Part shown: piece by piece, positions 26,852-35,596 of the stretch
How positions within the stretch are numbered: position 1 is the stretch's first letter
Layout of the letters: every line of letters begins with the position of its first letter
NCBI RefSeq assembly: GCF_052180215.1
Contig: NZ_CP197471.1
Location: forward strand, 4,054,001 to 4,118,000
Length of the DNA: 64,000 nucleotides
DNA from: Pseudoneobacillus sp052180215
GTDB lineage: Bacteria; Bacillota; Bacilli; Bacillales; Cytobacillaceae
Reading direction: 5' to 3'
The notes under the pieces: generated by a model
The model's database searches: none
What the model was told of the DNA's origin: nothing
What the model saw: the letters and a program-made list of their open reading frames with translations, nothing else
Made by a program: the position numbers and the translations under genes

Positions 26852-28201
26852 ATGGACCAGCCATTGATCAAGCAACAACTTACGTATATGATTTTTCCTT
26901 TCGTTTATGGGAAAGACTATCAATCTATTAATAGGATGAAACACTTTCACGAAAAAAAGGTGAAGAAAAGTAAGGTATTTGATCATGTTTCCAACTTAAT
27001 CTCCAATAATGATGATGCGAAGGGGAAAATAGGAAAGGCCTTTTCCCTCCATACCAATCGAAGAGGGGAATTTGGACTTACGGATCATATAAATCAGATA
27101 CTCAGCTTTGAAAGAAAGGAAGAATCCCATTTTATTACGTTAGAAGATATCGATGTCTATCTTTTTGAAACACAAATAGGCTTTATCTCGATAAAACTGA
27201 CCATTAAAGGAAATGAAAACTCGGAAGCCCCAACGATAAAGGAATTTATAAACACAAGTTACCAATTAAAAAGATTTTATTATGGTAAAAATACGTTAGG
27301 CTATGAGAATCAAAAAGTGGATTTGAAAGTATTAATTAACCAAATAACGAAGGAACTGAATGTACAATCCTTTTTTGAAAAAGTGGATAAACCCCATCAT
27401 GCATTAATGTTCTCTTCTATTCTTCTTGATAAAAATGAAGCTAATCAAAAAGCACTTCCAACCTATTTATATGAGATGAGAAAATCATTTACACAAAACT
27501 ATCTTCCTAGCAAATGGGATTTAGATACAGAGAACAATCCTGATATTTTTCAAGCCTTTGAAAATAGCTATTGGGGCGTCTCATTAGAAGGATTATCGAA
27601 TATAGCCTTTTTAACAGGGGATAAAGAGACAGATCAGTTTTTTGAAAAAAGTTTCTTTGATAATCTAGAACAAACTTATTTCTATCTTTACCTATTAGTT
27701 CTTCAACAGAAATACACTCTATTGAAACTATCGATTGAAGCTGGCAGCCTTCATGAGCATATATCAAAATTGACAGTTTCAGAACAGAGTGAAACGGTAA
27801 ACAACTTTAAAGAAAGAGTCATTCGTTTTATAGTAAGAGGTAATTATAGACAGGCTTCTTATATCACTCATCATGCCGATCTATACAAAATCATCAGACA
27901 ACGATTAGGTATCGATGAGCTATTGGAAGAATTACATAATGAACTTGAAGCACTTTCAAGCTTCATAGACATTAAGGAAGATCGCGAACATAGGAAAAAA
28001 GAAGCCAGCACCAATTTAATGATTCAATTAATTACACTTGTATTTTTACCGATATCAGTATTATCAGGAATATTTGGAATGAATATTCCCTTCATAACAC
28101 AGCACTCAACGAATCTACACTTTTTTTATGCCTTAATATTATTTTACTTTCCATGCGTGCTAGCCTTTCTTCTATATAAAGAAAGGCGAAAAGATCGATA
28201 A
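26852..28201 (+). CDS. CorA-like membrane protein with GMN motif
   Basis: 449 residues. The large cytoplasmic part (1-385) is divergent, with a long helix before the membrane (EHRKKEASTNLM). The C-terminus holds two membrane helices, with GMN following the first (LSGIFGMNIPF near 405-413), the signature of CorA-type divalent-cation channels, and a short basic tail. Known: CorA folds act as Mg channels, and CorA-like proteins also occur as membrane effectors in some nucleotide-signalling immune systems. Starts after GGAGG and is co-transcribed with the HEPN/TIR-like gene; an effector role is inferred. Plain ion transport is the alternative. Confidence 0.8.
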   Translation: MDQPLIKQQLTYMIFPFVYGKDYQSINRMKHFHEKKVKKSKVFDHVSNLISNNDDAKGKIGKAFSLHTNRRGEFGLTDHINQILSFERKEESHFITLEDIDVYLFETQIGFISIKLTIKGNENSEAPTIKEFINTSYQLKRFYYGKNTLGYENQKVDLKVLINQITKELNVQSFFEKVDKPHHALMFSSILLDKNEANQKALPTYLYEMRKSFTQNYLPSKWDLDTENNPDIFQAFENSYWGVSLEGLSNIAFLTGDKETDQFFEKSFFDNLEQTYFYLYLLVLQQKYTLLKLSIEAGSLHEHISKLTVSEQSETVNNFKERVIRFIVRGNYRQASYITHHADLYKIIRQRLGIDELLEELHNELEALSSFIDIKEDREHRKKEASTNLMIQLITLVFLPISVLSGIFGMNIPFITQHSTNLHFFYALILFYFPCVLAFLLYKERRKDR

Positions 28202-28204
28202 AAA

Positions 28205-28238
28205 TAAGAAGGTGCAAAGAGCACCTTCTCATTTTTTT
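28205..28238. terminator. Bidirectional terminator between convergent operons
   Basis: AGAAGGTGC / GCACCTTCT stem with a five-base loop, T-run on the plus side and A-run on the other; it separates the two candidate defence operons. Confidence 0.92.
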
Positions 28239-28977
28239 AATATTTCTGTATCGCGTGATCGCCAATCCACCCAATTTTCCCTTGTGGATTCCTCACCTTA
28301 TACCATACTTTCCCATTATCAAAGGTATCTTCATTCATATATTCCAGCTTTTCACCTTGTTTGACAATGATCACCGTTTTACCTTTTATACTTGGTGTAT
28401 CTCTTAGCGGCACTTCATTATACTTTTCTATTAATCGATAATAGGTCGTTTCTTTCCAAATGCCCGCAGCATTAACCTTGTAATTCCCATCATGATAGGA
28501 CATGAACCAACCTTCAAAGTCACTCCATTTTTTTACGATTCCATTGTTTCCATTGGGGTTAATCCAAAGCAAAACTGCCAAAAGTAGCGTAATAGCGATG
28601 AAAGTATTTCTCGACCGGCTAAAAATGAGTTTGCGATTTTCCAACCATTTTATTGGAAACATTTTTAAATCTGTAAAAATCACCAAAATTTTATGGAAGC
28701 CTTCTCCAACTGAGTAAGCAAAACCAATTGGATTTTCATTTTTCTTTCTTAAAAAACGGGTCAGCAAAAACTCATGATATAATAAAATAGAAAATACAAT
28801 GTCTAGTACTTTCGTTAATACTTTTAATAGAAAAAGAATAAGACTTGGAAAAAAACGATTAACTAGACGCAATGCAAAATAGCCAATGATTAATAAAAAT
28901 AAGGTAACACGAGCGAAAAGTGGCCACCCAACAAACACAACCCAAATGGTGGCCAATATCTCTTTAATAAATTCCAT
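28237..28977 (-). CDS. Membrane protein with C-terminal SH3-like domain
   Basis: 246 residues. Two to three membrane helices in the first half (about 10-50, 60-75, 125-145), then a C-terminal SH3b-type domain with VPLRDTPSIKGKTVIIVKQGE, VWYKVRNPQGKIGWIGDHAI. SH3b domains usually bind wall or peptides; its topology (outside or inside) is unclear. Last gene of a four-gene minus-strand operon; starts 29 bases after the SPFH-like gene, with AGGGGG before ATG. Confidence 0.72.
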   Translation of the reverse strand: MEFIKEILATIWVVFVGWPLFARVTLFLLIIGYFALRLVNRFFPSLILFLLKVLTKVLDIVFSILLYHEFLLTRFLRKKNENPIGFAYSVGEGFHKILVIFTDLKMFPIKWLENRKLIFSRSRNTFIAITLLLAVLLWINPNGNNGIVKKWSDFEGWFMSYHDGNYKVNAAGIWKETTYYRLIEKYNEVPLRDTPSIKGKTVIIVKQGEKLEYMNEDTFDNGKVWYKVRNPQGKIGWIGDHAIQKY

Positions 28978-29006
28978 TCCATCCCCCTCTTATCATTTCG
29001 AAATCA

Positions 29007-30137
29007 TTAATCTTCCCATTCGACATTATCAATATCAATTTCCTTTACATGCTTTGGCTCATTTAATAAATGTTTGGAATCATCTGCTGTGGTTGCTGCT
29101 ATCTGTAGAACACCACTATTTTGGAATGTTTGACTGACGGCCATATTTTTGAAAAATTCAACAATCTCAGAGTCTTCATCAAGCATATCTAATTGTTTTA
29201 ATTTCACATACATATCAAGGATTTCTTTTCGGTCCTCTTTATTCTCTTGACGAACTGTTTTTAATACATCTAAGATATCTTCTTTGTTTTCGCTAAAGAT
29301 CATCATAAGCTCAGTTTTATCATTACTTTCAGAAATAAGCTTCTTCATGTGATTTGCTTTCATTTCTTTCTCCGAAAGCTCTGTCTCAACCTTGATTTTG
29401 CCTAGGGTTGCTCTTTCTCTTTCTAATTCTTGCTCATTTTTCAATCGATTCATCTCTAACTCTTTTTCAAATTGTTGACGCATGCGTTGACGTTCTCTTT
29501 CTTCTTCGTTACGTTGAAGCTCTAGTTCTCTCTCAAACTCTTGTTTCATTTTTTCGCGTTCACGCTCAAATGCCATACGCTCTTTTTCTTCTCTTCGATT
29601 TTTTTGTAAAAGTAGAGCACTATCACTTAAGTTTAGTTTCAAATAAATATCCTGAACTTCAAACCCTTGAGATTCAATTCGGTCTATCAAGGATGAGTCA
29701 GCAGTTAATTTCAAAACAGCCTCTTTTGCTTCTTCGACCTGATCAATCGAATAAAGAGATGTGACTCTTTCTACTCTTTTAGAAACAATATTAAAAATGA
29801 GACTTTCTGCATCTGTGACATAGTTTTCAATAATCTTAATAGGTGAATTTACTACTATTGAACATTCAAGCGATACCTTATATTTTTCTAAAGGATCTTT
29901 CGAATCCACTTCAAAGGTTTTTTCTAAAAATTTGGTAGCCATATCTACCGTATAAGCAGTATGGTAATTTCCCCAACGAATCTCACCACGGGTAGGTTTT
30001 TGATTGGGGTAAAGCACTGTTTTTTCACTATTTCCTACAAGTACAAGCGATTTACCACTAGGAGCTGTAGGCACATTACGTGAAAATAACCCCATTTTTC
30101 CTAACTTTTCATCATGTTCGATTGGATATGTATTCAT
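29007..30137 (-). CDS. SPFH/band-7-like protein with long charged coiled coil
   Basis: 376 residues. The N-terminal 185 residues have mixed alpha/beta segments resembling an SPFH (stomatin/flotillin) domain: YTVDMATKFLEKTFEVDSKDPLEKY, then NYVTDAESLIFNIVSKRV. A charged coiled coil (about 190-260) and a helical C-terminus with an acidic end follow. No N-terminal membrane helix is seen. Known: SPFH proteins oligomerise into membrane-associated rings or scaffolds. Here it may scaffold the operon's complex; this is inference. Starts after GGGGAG, 13 bases downstream of the ATPase gene. Confidence 0.65.
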   Translation of the reverse strand: MNTYPIEHDEKLGKMGLFSRNVPTAPSGKSLVLVGNSEKTVLYPNQKPTRGEIRWGNYHTAYTVDMATKFLEKTFEVDSKDPLEKYKVSLECSIVVNSPIKIIENYVTDAESLIFNIVSKRVERVTSLYSIDQVEEAKEAVLKLTADSSLIDRIESQGFEVQDIYLKLNLSDSALLLQKNRREEKERMAFEREREKMKQEFERELELQRNEEERERQRMRQQFEKELEMNRLKNEQELERERATLGKIKVETELSEKEMKANHMKKLISESNDKTELMMIFSENKEDILDVLKTVRQENKEDRKEILDMYVKLKQLDMLDEDSEIVEFFKNMAVSQTFQNSGVLQIAATTADDSKHLLNEPKHVKEIDIDNVEWED

Positions 30138-30150
30138 TTACTACTCCCCT

Positions 30151-32223
30151 TTATTGATTATCGATAATATGAATGATCTTTTGTATCGCACTATTTGTTT
30201 TTCTAGGATTCAATGACCATTTTTTTAATTGATTGTAAAGCTTTTCACGATAAGAAATGCTCAATTCCTGGCGAATCTCCAGAATGAAAATACCAGTTGG
30301 TTTCAACCATTGTTGGTGATAAGATGCGATATCAAGCCACTTATAAATAAGCTCCATGGTGCTTTTTCTAGTCGATTGTTTTTCCATTCCTTTTTTAAAA
30401 AGAACAACGAGATATTCCTTCCTTACACGTATCTCTTCAAGGTAATGCAAGGCAATGGGATATTGGGCTTCCTTTTGCTCCATGAATTGTAAAAATAAGA
30501 AGAAAGGAAAATCTGAATTTTCCATCTTGATCATTAGGTTCATGATAAAGGCTAAGCTTTTTTCAAACATAACTGGGAATTCATGCCCAGAACGATAAAG
30601 TGATAATGCGGTAGAACGTATAATAGGATGCAAGGATCGATTTTGCTTTTCAATGACAAAGGATAAATCCTCAAATGCAAAGTCTGGGAGCATTGGACCA
30701 ATTTTTCCATAGACCGCTAGAGCCGTCCAGGTTAAAAAGGAATGATTCAATCTGGACCAATGATGAATAAGTCCACGAACTCTTGGTAAAGTAGCCTCAT
30801 TCATAGCAAGCTTCACTAATGTTTCCACCGCAAGATATCGTACTTTAGGATGTGGATGGGTAGCCCAGATTTGAATAACATCGTCTTTAAAGGTTTTAAA
30901 ATCAAGGGGTGCTAAATCTACAATGGTTCGTTCTATTGATTTTAAAATCAAAGGTTCTGAACTTTCTCCGTAAGAGCGGAGCAAATCTAGCAAAGGCCTG
31001 CGAATTCGCGGAAAGGAATTCCATACATAGTGGAGGATCGATTTTGAGTAAGTATCATGGTGAAAGGAAATATGTTTAATGGTATCCGCCCCATATTCCA
31101 TTTGCTTAAGTTCATCGTATAAGTACGCATGTAACCCCTTCAATTTGGCACGTTCATCTTCATAAAATTCGTCTACGGTTTCATCATCCGTTGTCATAAA
31201 TGGACCCAATATACCCTCAACGTGTTTTTTCTCATGTAAAACGGTATCCAAAGGCATTTTATTAAAAAGCGCAATCGTGATAAAAAAAGATAGATTCTCT
31301 AAGCTTGGCCTTTTAGAAAACCAATTTTCAATTTGACGATCAACATGAGACCGAAGAGAAGAAAAAATATCATCAAAGGTAATTTGATTTTGCTTATATT
31401 TCACTACCTGTTCTATGAGCAAATCAGATTCTTTAGGGATAAGATATTGGTTAAGCTGTTCTCTAAAATGTAAATCATTAGCCACTTCTAGATAACTACC
31501 CAGCAACTCATGATCATGATGAAAATGATAATTTAAGTGATTGATAAAAATCTTATGTCTTTTTTCAGGTATTTCACAGCTAGATGCCATATGTAAATGT
31601 AATGGATTGGCATGTGTAAATATGAAAAAACTATTTAAATTCGCTAACTTTTGAGCCAAAACTTTTAACTGGTGTTCAACGGTTGACTGAATAGATAATG
31701 TCATATAATGGTCAATGATATAGCCGGTATTTTCTTTAAAAGGAAAATGGATAAGATCCTCTAGGGTGACTTCGGGAAATATTTCAAAGATCTTTTCAAC
31801 ACCATTTTGAAGGAGAAGATGGATCCCTGTAGAAAATTTCCCCACACCATTTTCACCTGTTAAAATCAATAAATGATGGATCGATAATGTTGATAGCTTC
31901 TCACTGTAGGCAGGGACTTTTTCATATACGAATCGTATAAATTCAAGTTCTTCCGCTTTTATTTCATATAAGCTAATATCACTGCTCTGCCCACCGCTTC
32001 CTCCTGTAACATATTGATCTCCTTTTCCGGTTTGAATGGAACCATTGATTTCCCCGTTAAAGTTGTAATACATTTTATAAAGGTTAATATTCCGATCCGT
32101 TTGCTCAGCTAGTTGGAGAATTTCTTCTTCTTCCTCGTCTATAGAAAAAGCTGATTCTACTTCATCATCTTTTTGTTCTTCAACGGTTTCTTCCTGTTCT
32201 TCAACCGGTGAATGATTTTCCAT
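30151..32223 (-). CDS. STAND-like NTPase with N-terminal signalling motif and HEAT-like repeats
   Basis: 690 residues. Acidic N-terminus (1-40), then a glycine-rich motif FNGEINGSIQTGKGDQYV (about 54-71), a P-loop domain with Walker A GENGVGK (122-128), winged-helix-like middle, and HEAT-like helical repeats in the second half (HPKVRYLAVETLVKLA, HPIIRSTALSLYRS). This is a sensor-switch plan. The glycine motif matches one in the C-terminus of the preceding gene's product, as in bacterial amyloid-signalling (BASS) pairs linking STAND proteins to effectors. The gene follows the DUF4145-like gene by 19 bases; ATG after GGAGG. A clear Walker B was not identified. Confidence 0.7.
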   Translation of the reverse strand: MENHSPVEEQEETVEEQKDDEVESAFSIDEEEEEILQLAEQTDRNINLYKMYYNFNGEINGSIQTGKGDQYVTGGSGGQSSDISLYEIKAEELEFIRFVYEKVPAYSEKLSTLSIHHLLILTGENGVGKFSTGIHLLLQNGVEKIFEIFPEVTLEDLIHFPFKENTGYIIDHYMTLSIQSTVEHQLKVLAQKLANLNSFFIFTHANPLHLHMASSCEIPEKRHKIFINHLNYHFHHDHELLGSYLEVANDLHFREQLNQYLIPKESDLLIEQVVKYKQNQITFDDIFSSLRSHVDRQIENWFSKRPSLENLSFFITIALFNKMPLDTVLHEKKHVEGILGPFMTTDDETVDEFYEDERAKLKGLHAYLYDELKQMEYGADTIKHISFHHDTYSKSILHYVWNSFPRIRRPLLDLLRSYGESSEPLILKSIERTIVDLAPLDFKTFKDDVIQIWATHPHPKVRYLAVETLVKLAMNEATLPRVRGLIHHWSRLNHSFLTWTALAVYGKIGPMLPDFAFEDLSFVIEKQNRSLHPIIRSTALSLYRSGHEFPVMFEKSLAFIMNLMIKMENSDFPFFLFLQFMEQKEAQYPIALHYLEEIRVRKEYLVVLFKKGMEKQSTRKSTMELIYKWLDIASYHQQWLKPTGIFILEIRQELSISYREKLYNQLKKWSLNPRKTNSAIQKIIHIIDNQ

Positions 32224-32242
32224 CCAATTAACCTCCTACTCT

Positions 32243-32827
32243 TTATTTTTTTACTTCTTTATTCACAATTTGATTTCCAATACCTAAGTGGAAATTTCCT
32301 GTCATGGGTCCACTAATATCGGTTTGAACATTATGTATATTTTTTATCACCTTTGTGCTTTCTCTATTAACAAAAGAGGCTGTAGAGAGATTCGATTGGG
32401 GAGTAGTTTCACCTATATATTTTTCGGCATACCAATCGAGAATATCGCATAGGGTTGTAAGGGTCGAGACAACATGAGTAATTTTCAATTGTTCTGTCTT
32501 GTCTCCCTGGTCATGAGAAGCAAAGTTGCCCATTTTCTGAATAAACTCAACTTGATTAAAAATGGGTACATCAATTTTACGAATAAACTCCATATTTTTA
32601 GGATTACCCTTATCAATTAATGTTCCGATCATGGCATTTGCTTTAGGGGGTTTGCCCATTTCCTTTTCATACACATCTTTTAGAATTCTTTCTAAAATCG
32701 TTCTCGTCTTTTGCAAAGCCGCCATTGGATCGTCTTCTAAATAATGATAGGCTTGCTTCATTTCTCCCTTTAACAGCTCAAGTTGTTGTTCGAACCGTTC
32801 TATCTGCCGAAATAAAAACTGGGTCAT
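32243..32827 (-). CDS. DUF4145/HEPN-like protein with C-terminal Gly-Asn-Gln motif
   Basis: 194 residues. Residues about 1-140 are helical and DUF4145-like: LEDDPMAALQKTRTILERIL, then FIQKMGNFASHDQ, the position of the RNxxxH catalytic motif in HEPN proteins (here GNFASH, so the Arg is missing). The tail (about 166-190) carries ISGPMTGNFHLGIGNQIV. First gene of the operon, ATG after GAGGTGG. As effector it could be RNase-like or non-catalytic; the lost Arg argues for caution. Confidence 0.7.
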   Translation of the reverse strand: MTQFLFRQIERFEQQLELLKGEMKQAYHYLEDDPMAALQKTRTILERILKDVYEKEMGKPPKANAMIGTLIDKGNPKNMEFIRKIDVPIFNQVEFIQKMGNFASHDQGDKTEQLKITHVVSTLTTLCDILDWYAEKYIGETTPQSNLSTASFVNRESTKVIKNIHNVQTDISGPMTGNFHLGIGNQIVNKEVKK

Positions 32828-33007
32828 TCGCCCACCTCGCTTCTAGGTAAATATGATGAATAAGTGGTTAATTTCTCTTTTATTTTAGTATATTGTGACT
32901 ACTTTGTAACCATTTTGTTAGAATTTGTGGATAATTCAGGAAGGAGTTCTTTCTAAAAAAACTTCAACCTATTATCGGTGAAGTGCTTGAATTTAATATG
33001 ATTCTAA

Positions 33008-33727
33008 TCATTCCAATTCCTGCTCCATAGCATCGATTTCAACCAAATCCCATGCGGAGATGATCCCCAACGGTTTTTCACTTTCAAGTCCATTTTCCGT
33101 AATAATGACGGCTTCCAGCTTCTTATGCGCTAAATGATAATCTTCAAACATTTCTTCCACTTCATATATATCTATTTCTCTATTAACGTATAGAACTATA
33201 TGTGTCCGTTCAAATGGGTAAACGGCAGAGACAGGTGCTTTTTCAAGAGTATTGGCTGATAAAGGTTGTTTTGACAGCCACCGGATAATACCTTCAGAAG
33301 TTAATAACCACTTATAGCCTGAAGCATCATAAATGGGGAACATTGTGTAAGAAAGCTTATCTATCACTTTCATCATATCCTTCAATGACGTTTCCTCTTT
33401 GTAATAGAGGACCGGTTTACTAGCAATTTGCAGAGCCTTTTTTGGTTGTTCAAACAACATAGCAAGTTTTTCAATATGGAGGACAATTTCTTTATGCGGT
33501 TCTGCGATATAAAATTTAGCCTTTACTTTCTCGTGAACAAGAGAGTTTCGAAGCTTCGCATATTGCGAGAGGTCCTGCCTATAGGTACGAATAATCGCAT
33601 GGGCACTTCCACTATTTAATAACTCTTTAAAAGCATCACTTCTAGCATTCGGAACCATTCTCACTAAACATTTATGAATACGATTAAACGCCGCTTCAAA
33701 CCTCTCAGCCAGAGGTGTTCTCGTCAT
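33008..33727 (-). CDS. HEPN-like protein with CBS domain pair
   Basis: About 239 residues. The N-terminal helical part has LRNSLVHE, an RNxxxH-like HEPN motif, and the C-terminal two thirds resemble a CBS pair (VLYYKEETSLKDMMKVIDK, FPIYDASGYKWLLTSEGIIRWL, KPLGIISAWDLVEID). CBS pairs bind adenosyl ligands, so this may be a ligand-controlled HEPN protein. ATG 33727 is used; TTG 33739 after GGGAGA is another candidate, and upstream in-frame codons reach a REP. Functional link to its neighbours is not shown. Confidence 0.68.
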   Translation of the reverse strand: MTRTPLAERFEAAFNRIHKCLVRMVPNARSDAFKELLNSGSAHAIIRTYRQDLSQYAKLRNSLVHEKVKAKFYIAEPHKEIVLHIEKLAMLFEQPKKALQIASKPVLYYKEETSLKDMMKVIDKLSYTMFPIYDASGYKWLLTSEGIIRWLSKQPLSANTLEKAPVSAVYPFERTHIVLYVNREIDIYEVEEMFEDYHLAHKKLEAVIITENGLESEKPLGIISAWDLVEIDAMEQELE

Positions 33728-33755
33728 CACATCTTCCAAAACGATTCTCTCCCTA

Positions 33756-33828
33756 TGAAGCAAAGGGACGGTTCTCTTGCTTCATCAGCCAACTATTAAT
33801 GAAGCAGGAGAACCGTCCCCATGCTTTA
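33756..33828. repeat. REP family 1, inverted pair
   Basis: Ends GCTTTA instead of GCTTCA; that TTA (33826-33828) is the TAA stop of the M48 peptidase gene. Confidence 0.88.
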
Positions 33829-34731
33829 TAAAATTTCTGCCTTTTCAGTTGACTTCACAATCAAGGCACTTGATTCTTCTTCGAGTTGATCCATCAGTTC
33901 TTGTAATTTTGCAATACGAATGTCAGGTTCTGGATGACTAGACATAAGGTTTGCCCATAATCCTTTAGTATGTATTCCTTCAAATTCATTAAAGCTATCT
34001 AATACCTTAATTAATTTATGACCATATCCGGCTTTAAAAGCAAAGGCATCTGCTTGGTATTCGTTCTGTCTACTTGAGTGCATGACTAAGGCTGTACCTA
34101 ATTTTGTCCAAAGCCACATCATTCCAACTAAAATAAGATCAACAAAAAAGGAAACAACAAATCCACCTAGACCTTTAGTTGCACCTCCAACGAAAGCAGC
34201 CGCAATTAAAAAGAAAAAGCGATACAAGATAAATAATAATGAGACAATTAAGTTTCCTACAGTCACTACAAGGATTAAATCCGTATCTTTGTTAGACAAA
34301 TGCCCAAATTCATGAGCTAATGTTGCTTTAATCTCTTCATCATCATACTCCAGAAACCCTTTGGTTAAACAAATCGTCTTCCTACCAGTAGCAAAGGCAT
34401 TAGGAAATTTATCATTGGAGATAAACAACTTTACATCTTCAGGTAGTGAAGGATCAAGCTCTTTTGCTTTTGTATAAACTTCATCAAATAGTGGCTTCAA
34501 TCGAGCAATATGATCCTTTCGTACAACTGGTTTACACCCATTTTGAACCCTTAATATCCATTCCCCAATCGGTGATAGGGCAATGACTAGAGATGCAACA
34601 TAAATTGCTAAACCAAGTAAGACATTTTGAAATAACCACATGACAATTAAAATGTTAATAATAAGATATACGACAATTCCAATATTGCTCTTACTTTTAA
34701 GCCTACCTGCAAAATCGACAATATATGTCAT
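33826..34731 (-). CDS. M48-family membrane metalloprotease (HtpX-like)
   Basis: About 301 residues with four membrane helices. The zinc site HEFGHLSNKD (HExxH) and a later NEYQADAFAFKAG (third ligand Glu) are intact, and SSHPEPDIRIAKL is the usual M48 C-terminal motif. Known: HtpX-type enzymes degrade misfolded membrane proteins. ATG 34731 lies after GGAGG and is preferred over the longer frame to 34761. The 23-bp palindrome upstream may be a control site. Confidence 0.9.
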   Translation of the reverse strand: MTYIVDFAGRLKSKSNIGIVVYLIINILIVMWLFQNVLLGLAIYVASLVIALSPIGEWILRVQNGCKPVVRKDHIARLKPLFDEVYTKAKELDPSLPEDVKLFISNDKFPNAFATGRKTICLTKGFLEYDDEEIKATLAHEFGHLSNKDTDLILVVTVGNLIVSLLFILYRFFFLIAAAFVGGATKGLGGFVVSFFVDLILVGMMWLWTKLGTALVMHSSRQNEYQADAFAFKAGYGHKLIKVLDSFNEFEGIHTKGLWANLMSSHPEPDIRIAKLQELMDQLEEESSALIVKSTEKAEIL

Positions 34732-34786
34732 AATTAACCTCCTTTTCAATTTACATAACAATTAAATTAGCCCTAATTTATCATAC

Positions 34787-34809
34787 TTTCGACAAACTTA
34801 TTGTCGAAA
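34787..34809. promoter_or_regulatory. Perfect 9-bp palindrome upstream of the M48 gene
   Basis: TTTCGACAA and its complement around a 5-base centre, 56 bases before the start codon. It has the form of a repressor site; no regulator is identified. The flanking 34732-35119 contains only this and one REP half. Confidence 0.4.
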
Positions 34810-34870
34810 AATATCGAAAATAGGACTTTTTATTTAAAATATTGTAAATTTACATAAGAAAAAGGAACTA

Positions 34871-34899
34871 TGAAGCATAGGGACGGTTCTCTTGCTTCA
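34871..34899. repeat. REP family 1, single half-element
   Basis: One intact half between divergent genes. Confidence 0.85.
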
Positions 34900-35119
34900 T
34901 ATCAATCTATTAGTTATTAATCATAAAAATATGAAAAAAAGATAATCAAACTTTTAATCAGTGCAACAACGACCACAATGGAGACTCTCAAAAATGTAAA
35001 AATTTCCTTTCCTTTTAGGTTTCCAACACGAAAATATTTTTTTCCTTGACCTGAATCAAGGAAAGTCAAAAAAATCCCCTTTAAAATAAAGAAGAAAAAA
35101 CAGAAAGGGGAAATACAAT

Positions 35120-35551
35120 ATGAAAAAACTAGGATTATTTTTATTAGCAGGTGCATTAACATTAGGTTTAACTGCTTGCGGAGGATCAGATGAAGCGTCA
35201 AAGTCGGAAGACACTAGCGCAGATACAACAACCACTCAGCAAGATGAAGGAACAACAGCAGCCACAACATCAACAGATGCACAAGAATTTACAATCACAG
35301 CAAAAAACTGGGAATTTTCTGCAGATAAAGAGTTAACAGTTAAAAAAGGAACAACCGTTAAATTGAATTTAGTGAACGCAGAGGGCGTTCATACCATTTT
35401 AAACGATGATTTTGGAATTAATCTAACTGCAGATGCACCTGCTGAATTTACTGCAGATAAAACTGGGGAATTCGAGTTGAAGTGTAATCAAATTTGTGGT
35501 GCGATGAAAGACCATGAAGGAATGAAAATCACTCTAAAAGTTGTAGACTAA
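35120..35551 (+). CDS. Cupredoxin-domain lipoprotein
   Basis: 143 residues. Lipoprotein signal with lipobox LTAC (Cys 20), a Thr/Asp-rich linker (21-54) and a C-terminal cupredoxin fold (about 55-143). Potential copper ligands are His in GVHTI and a CNQICGAMKDHEGM cluster, which recalls the CuA site (C-x3-C-x3-H-x2-M) but has two extra residues between the second Cys and His. It is therefore an outer-face copper protein of uncertain site type; electron carrier or copper chaperone are both possible. ATG after AAAGGGG; terminator follows. Confidence 0.83.
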   Translation: MKKLGLFLLAGALTLGLTACGGSDEASKSEDTSADTTTTQQDEGTTAATTSTDAQEFTITAKNWEFSADKELTVKKGTTVKLNLVNAEGVHTILNDDFGINLTADAPAEFTADKTGEFELKCNQICGAMKDHEGMKITLKVVD

Positions 35552-35568
35552 TCAATATCATCAACAGT

Positions 35569-35595
35569 AGCCAGAGGGGAACCTCTGGCTTTTTG
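35569..35595 (+). terminator. Rho-independent terminator of the cupredoxin gene
   Basis: AGCCAGAGG / CCTCTGGCT stem, four-base loop, then TTTTTG. Confidence 0.93.
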
Positions 35596-35596
35596 C

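Noticed and set aside
26852..28201. Considered as ordinary CorA Mg transporter
   Set aside because: Not excluded, but the N-terminal 385 residues are divergent and the operon partner is HEPN/TIR-like, so the entry is kept open as CorA-like.
34787..34809. Considered as a terminator
   Set aside because: No T-run follows on either strand and it lies upstream of a start codon, so an operator-like site is more likely.
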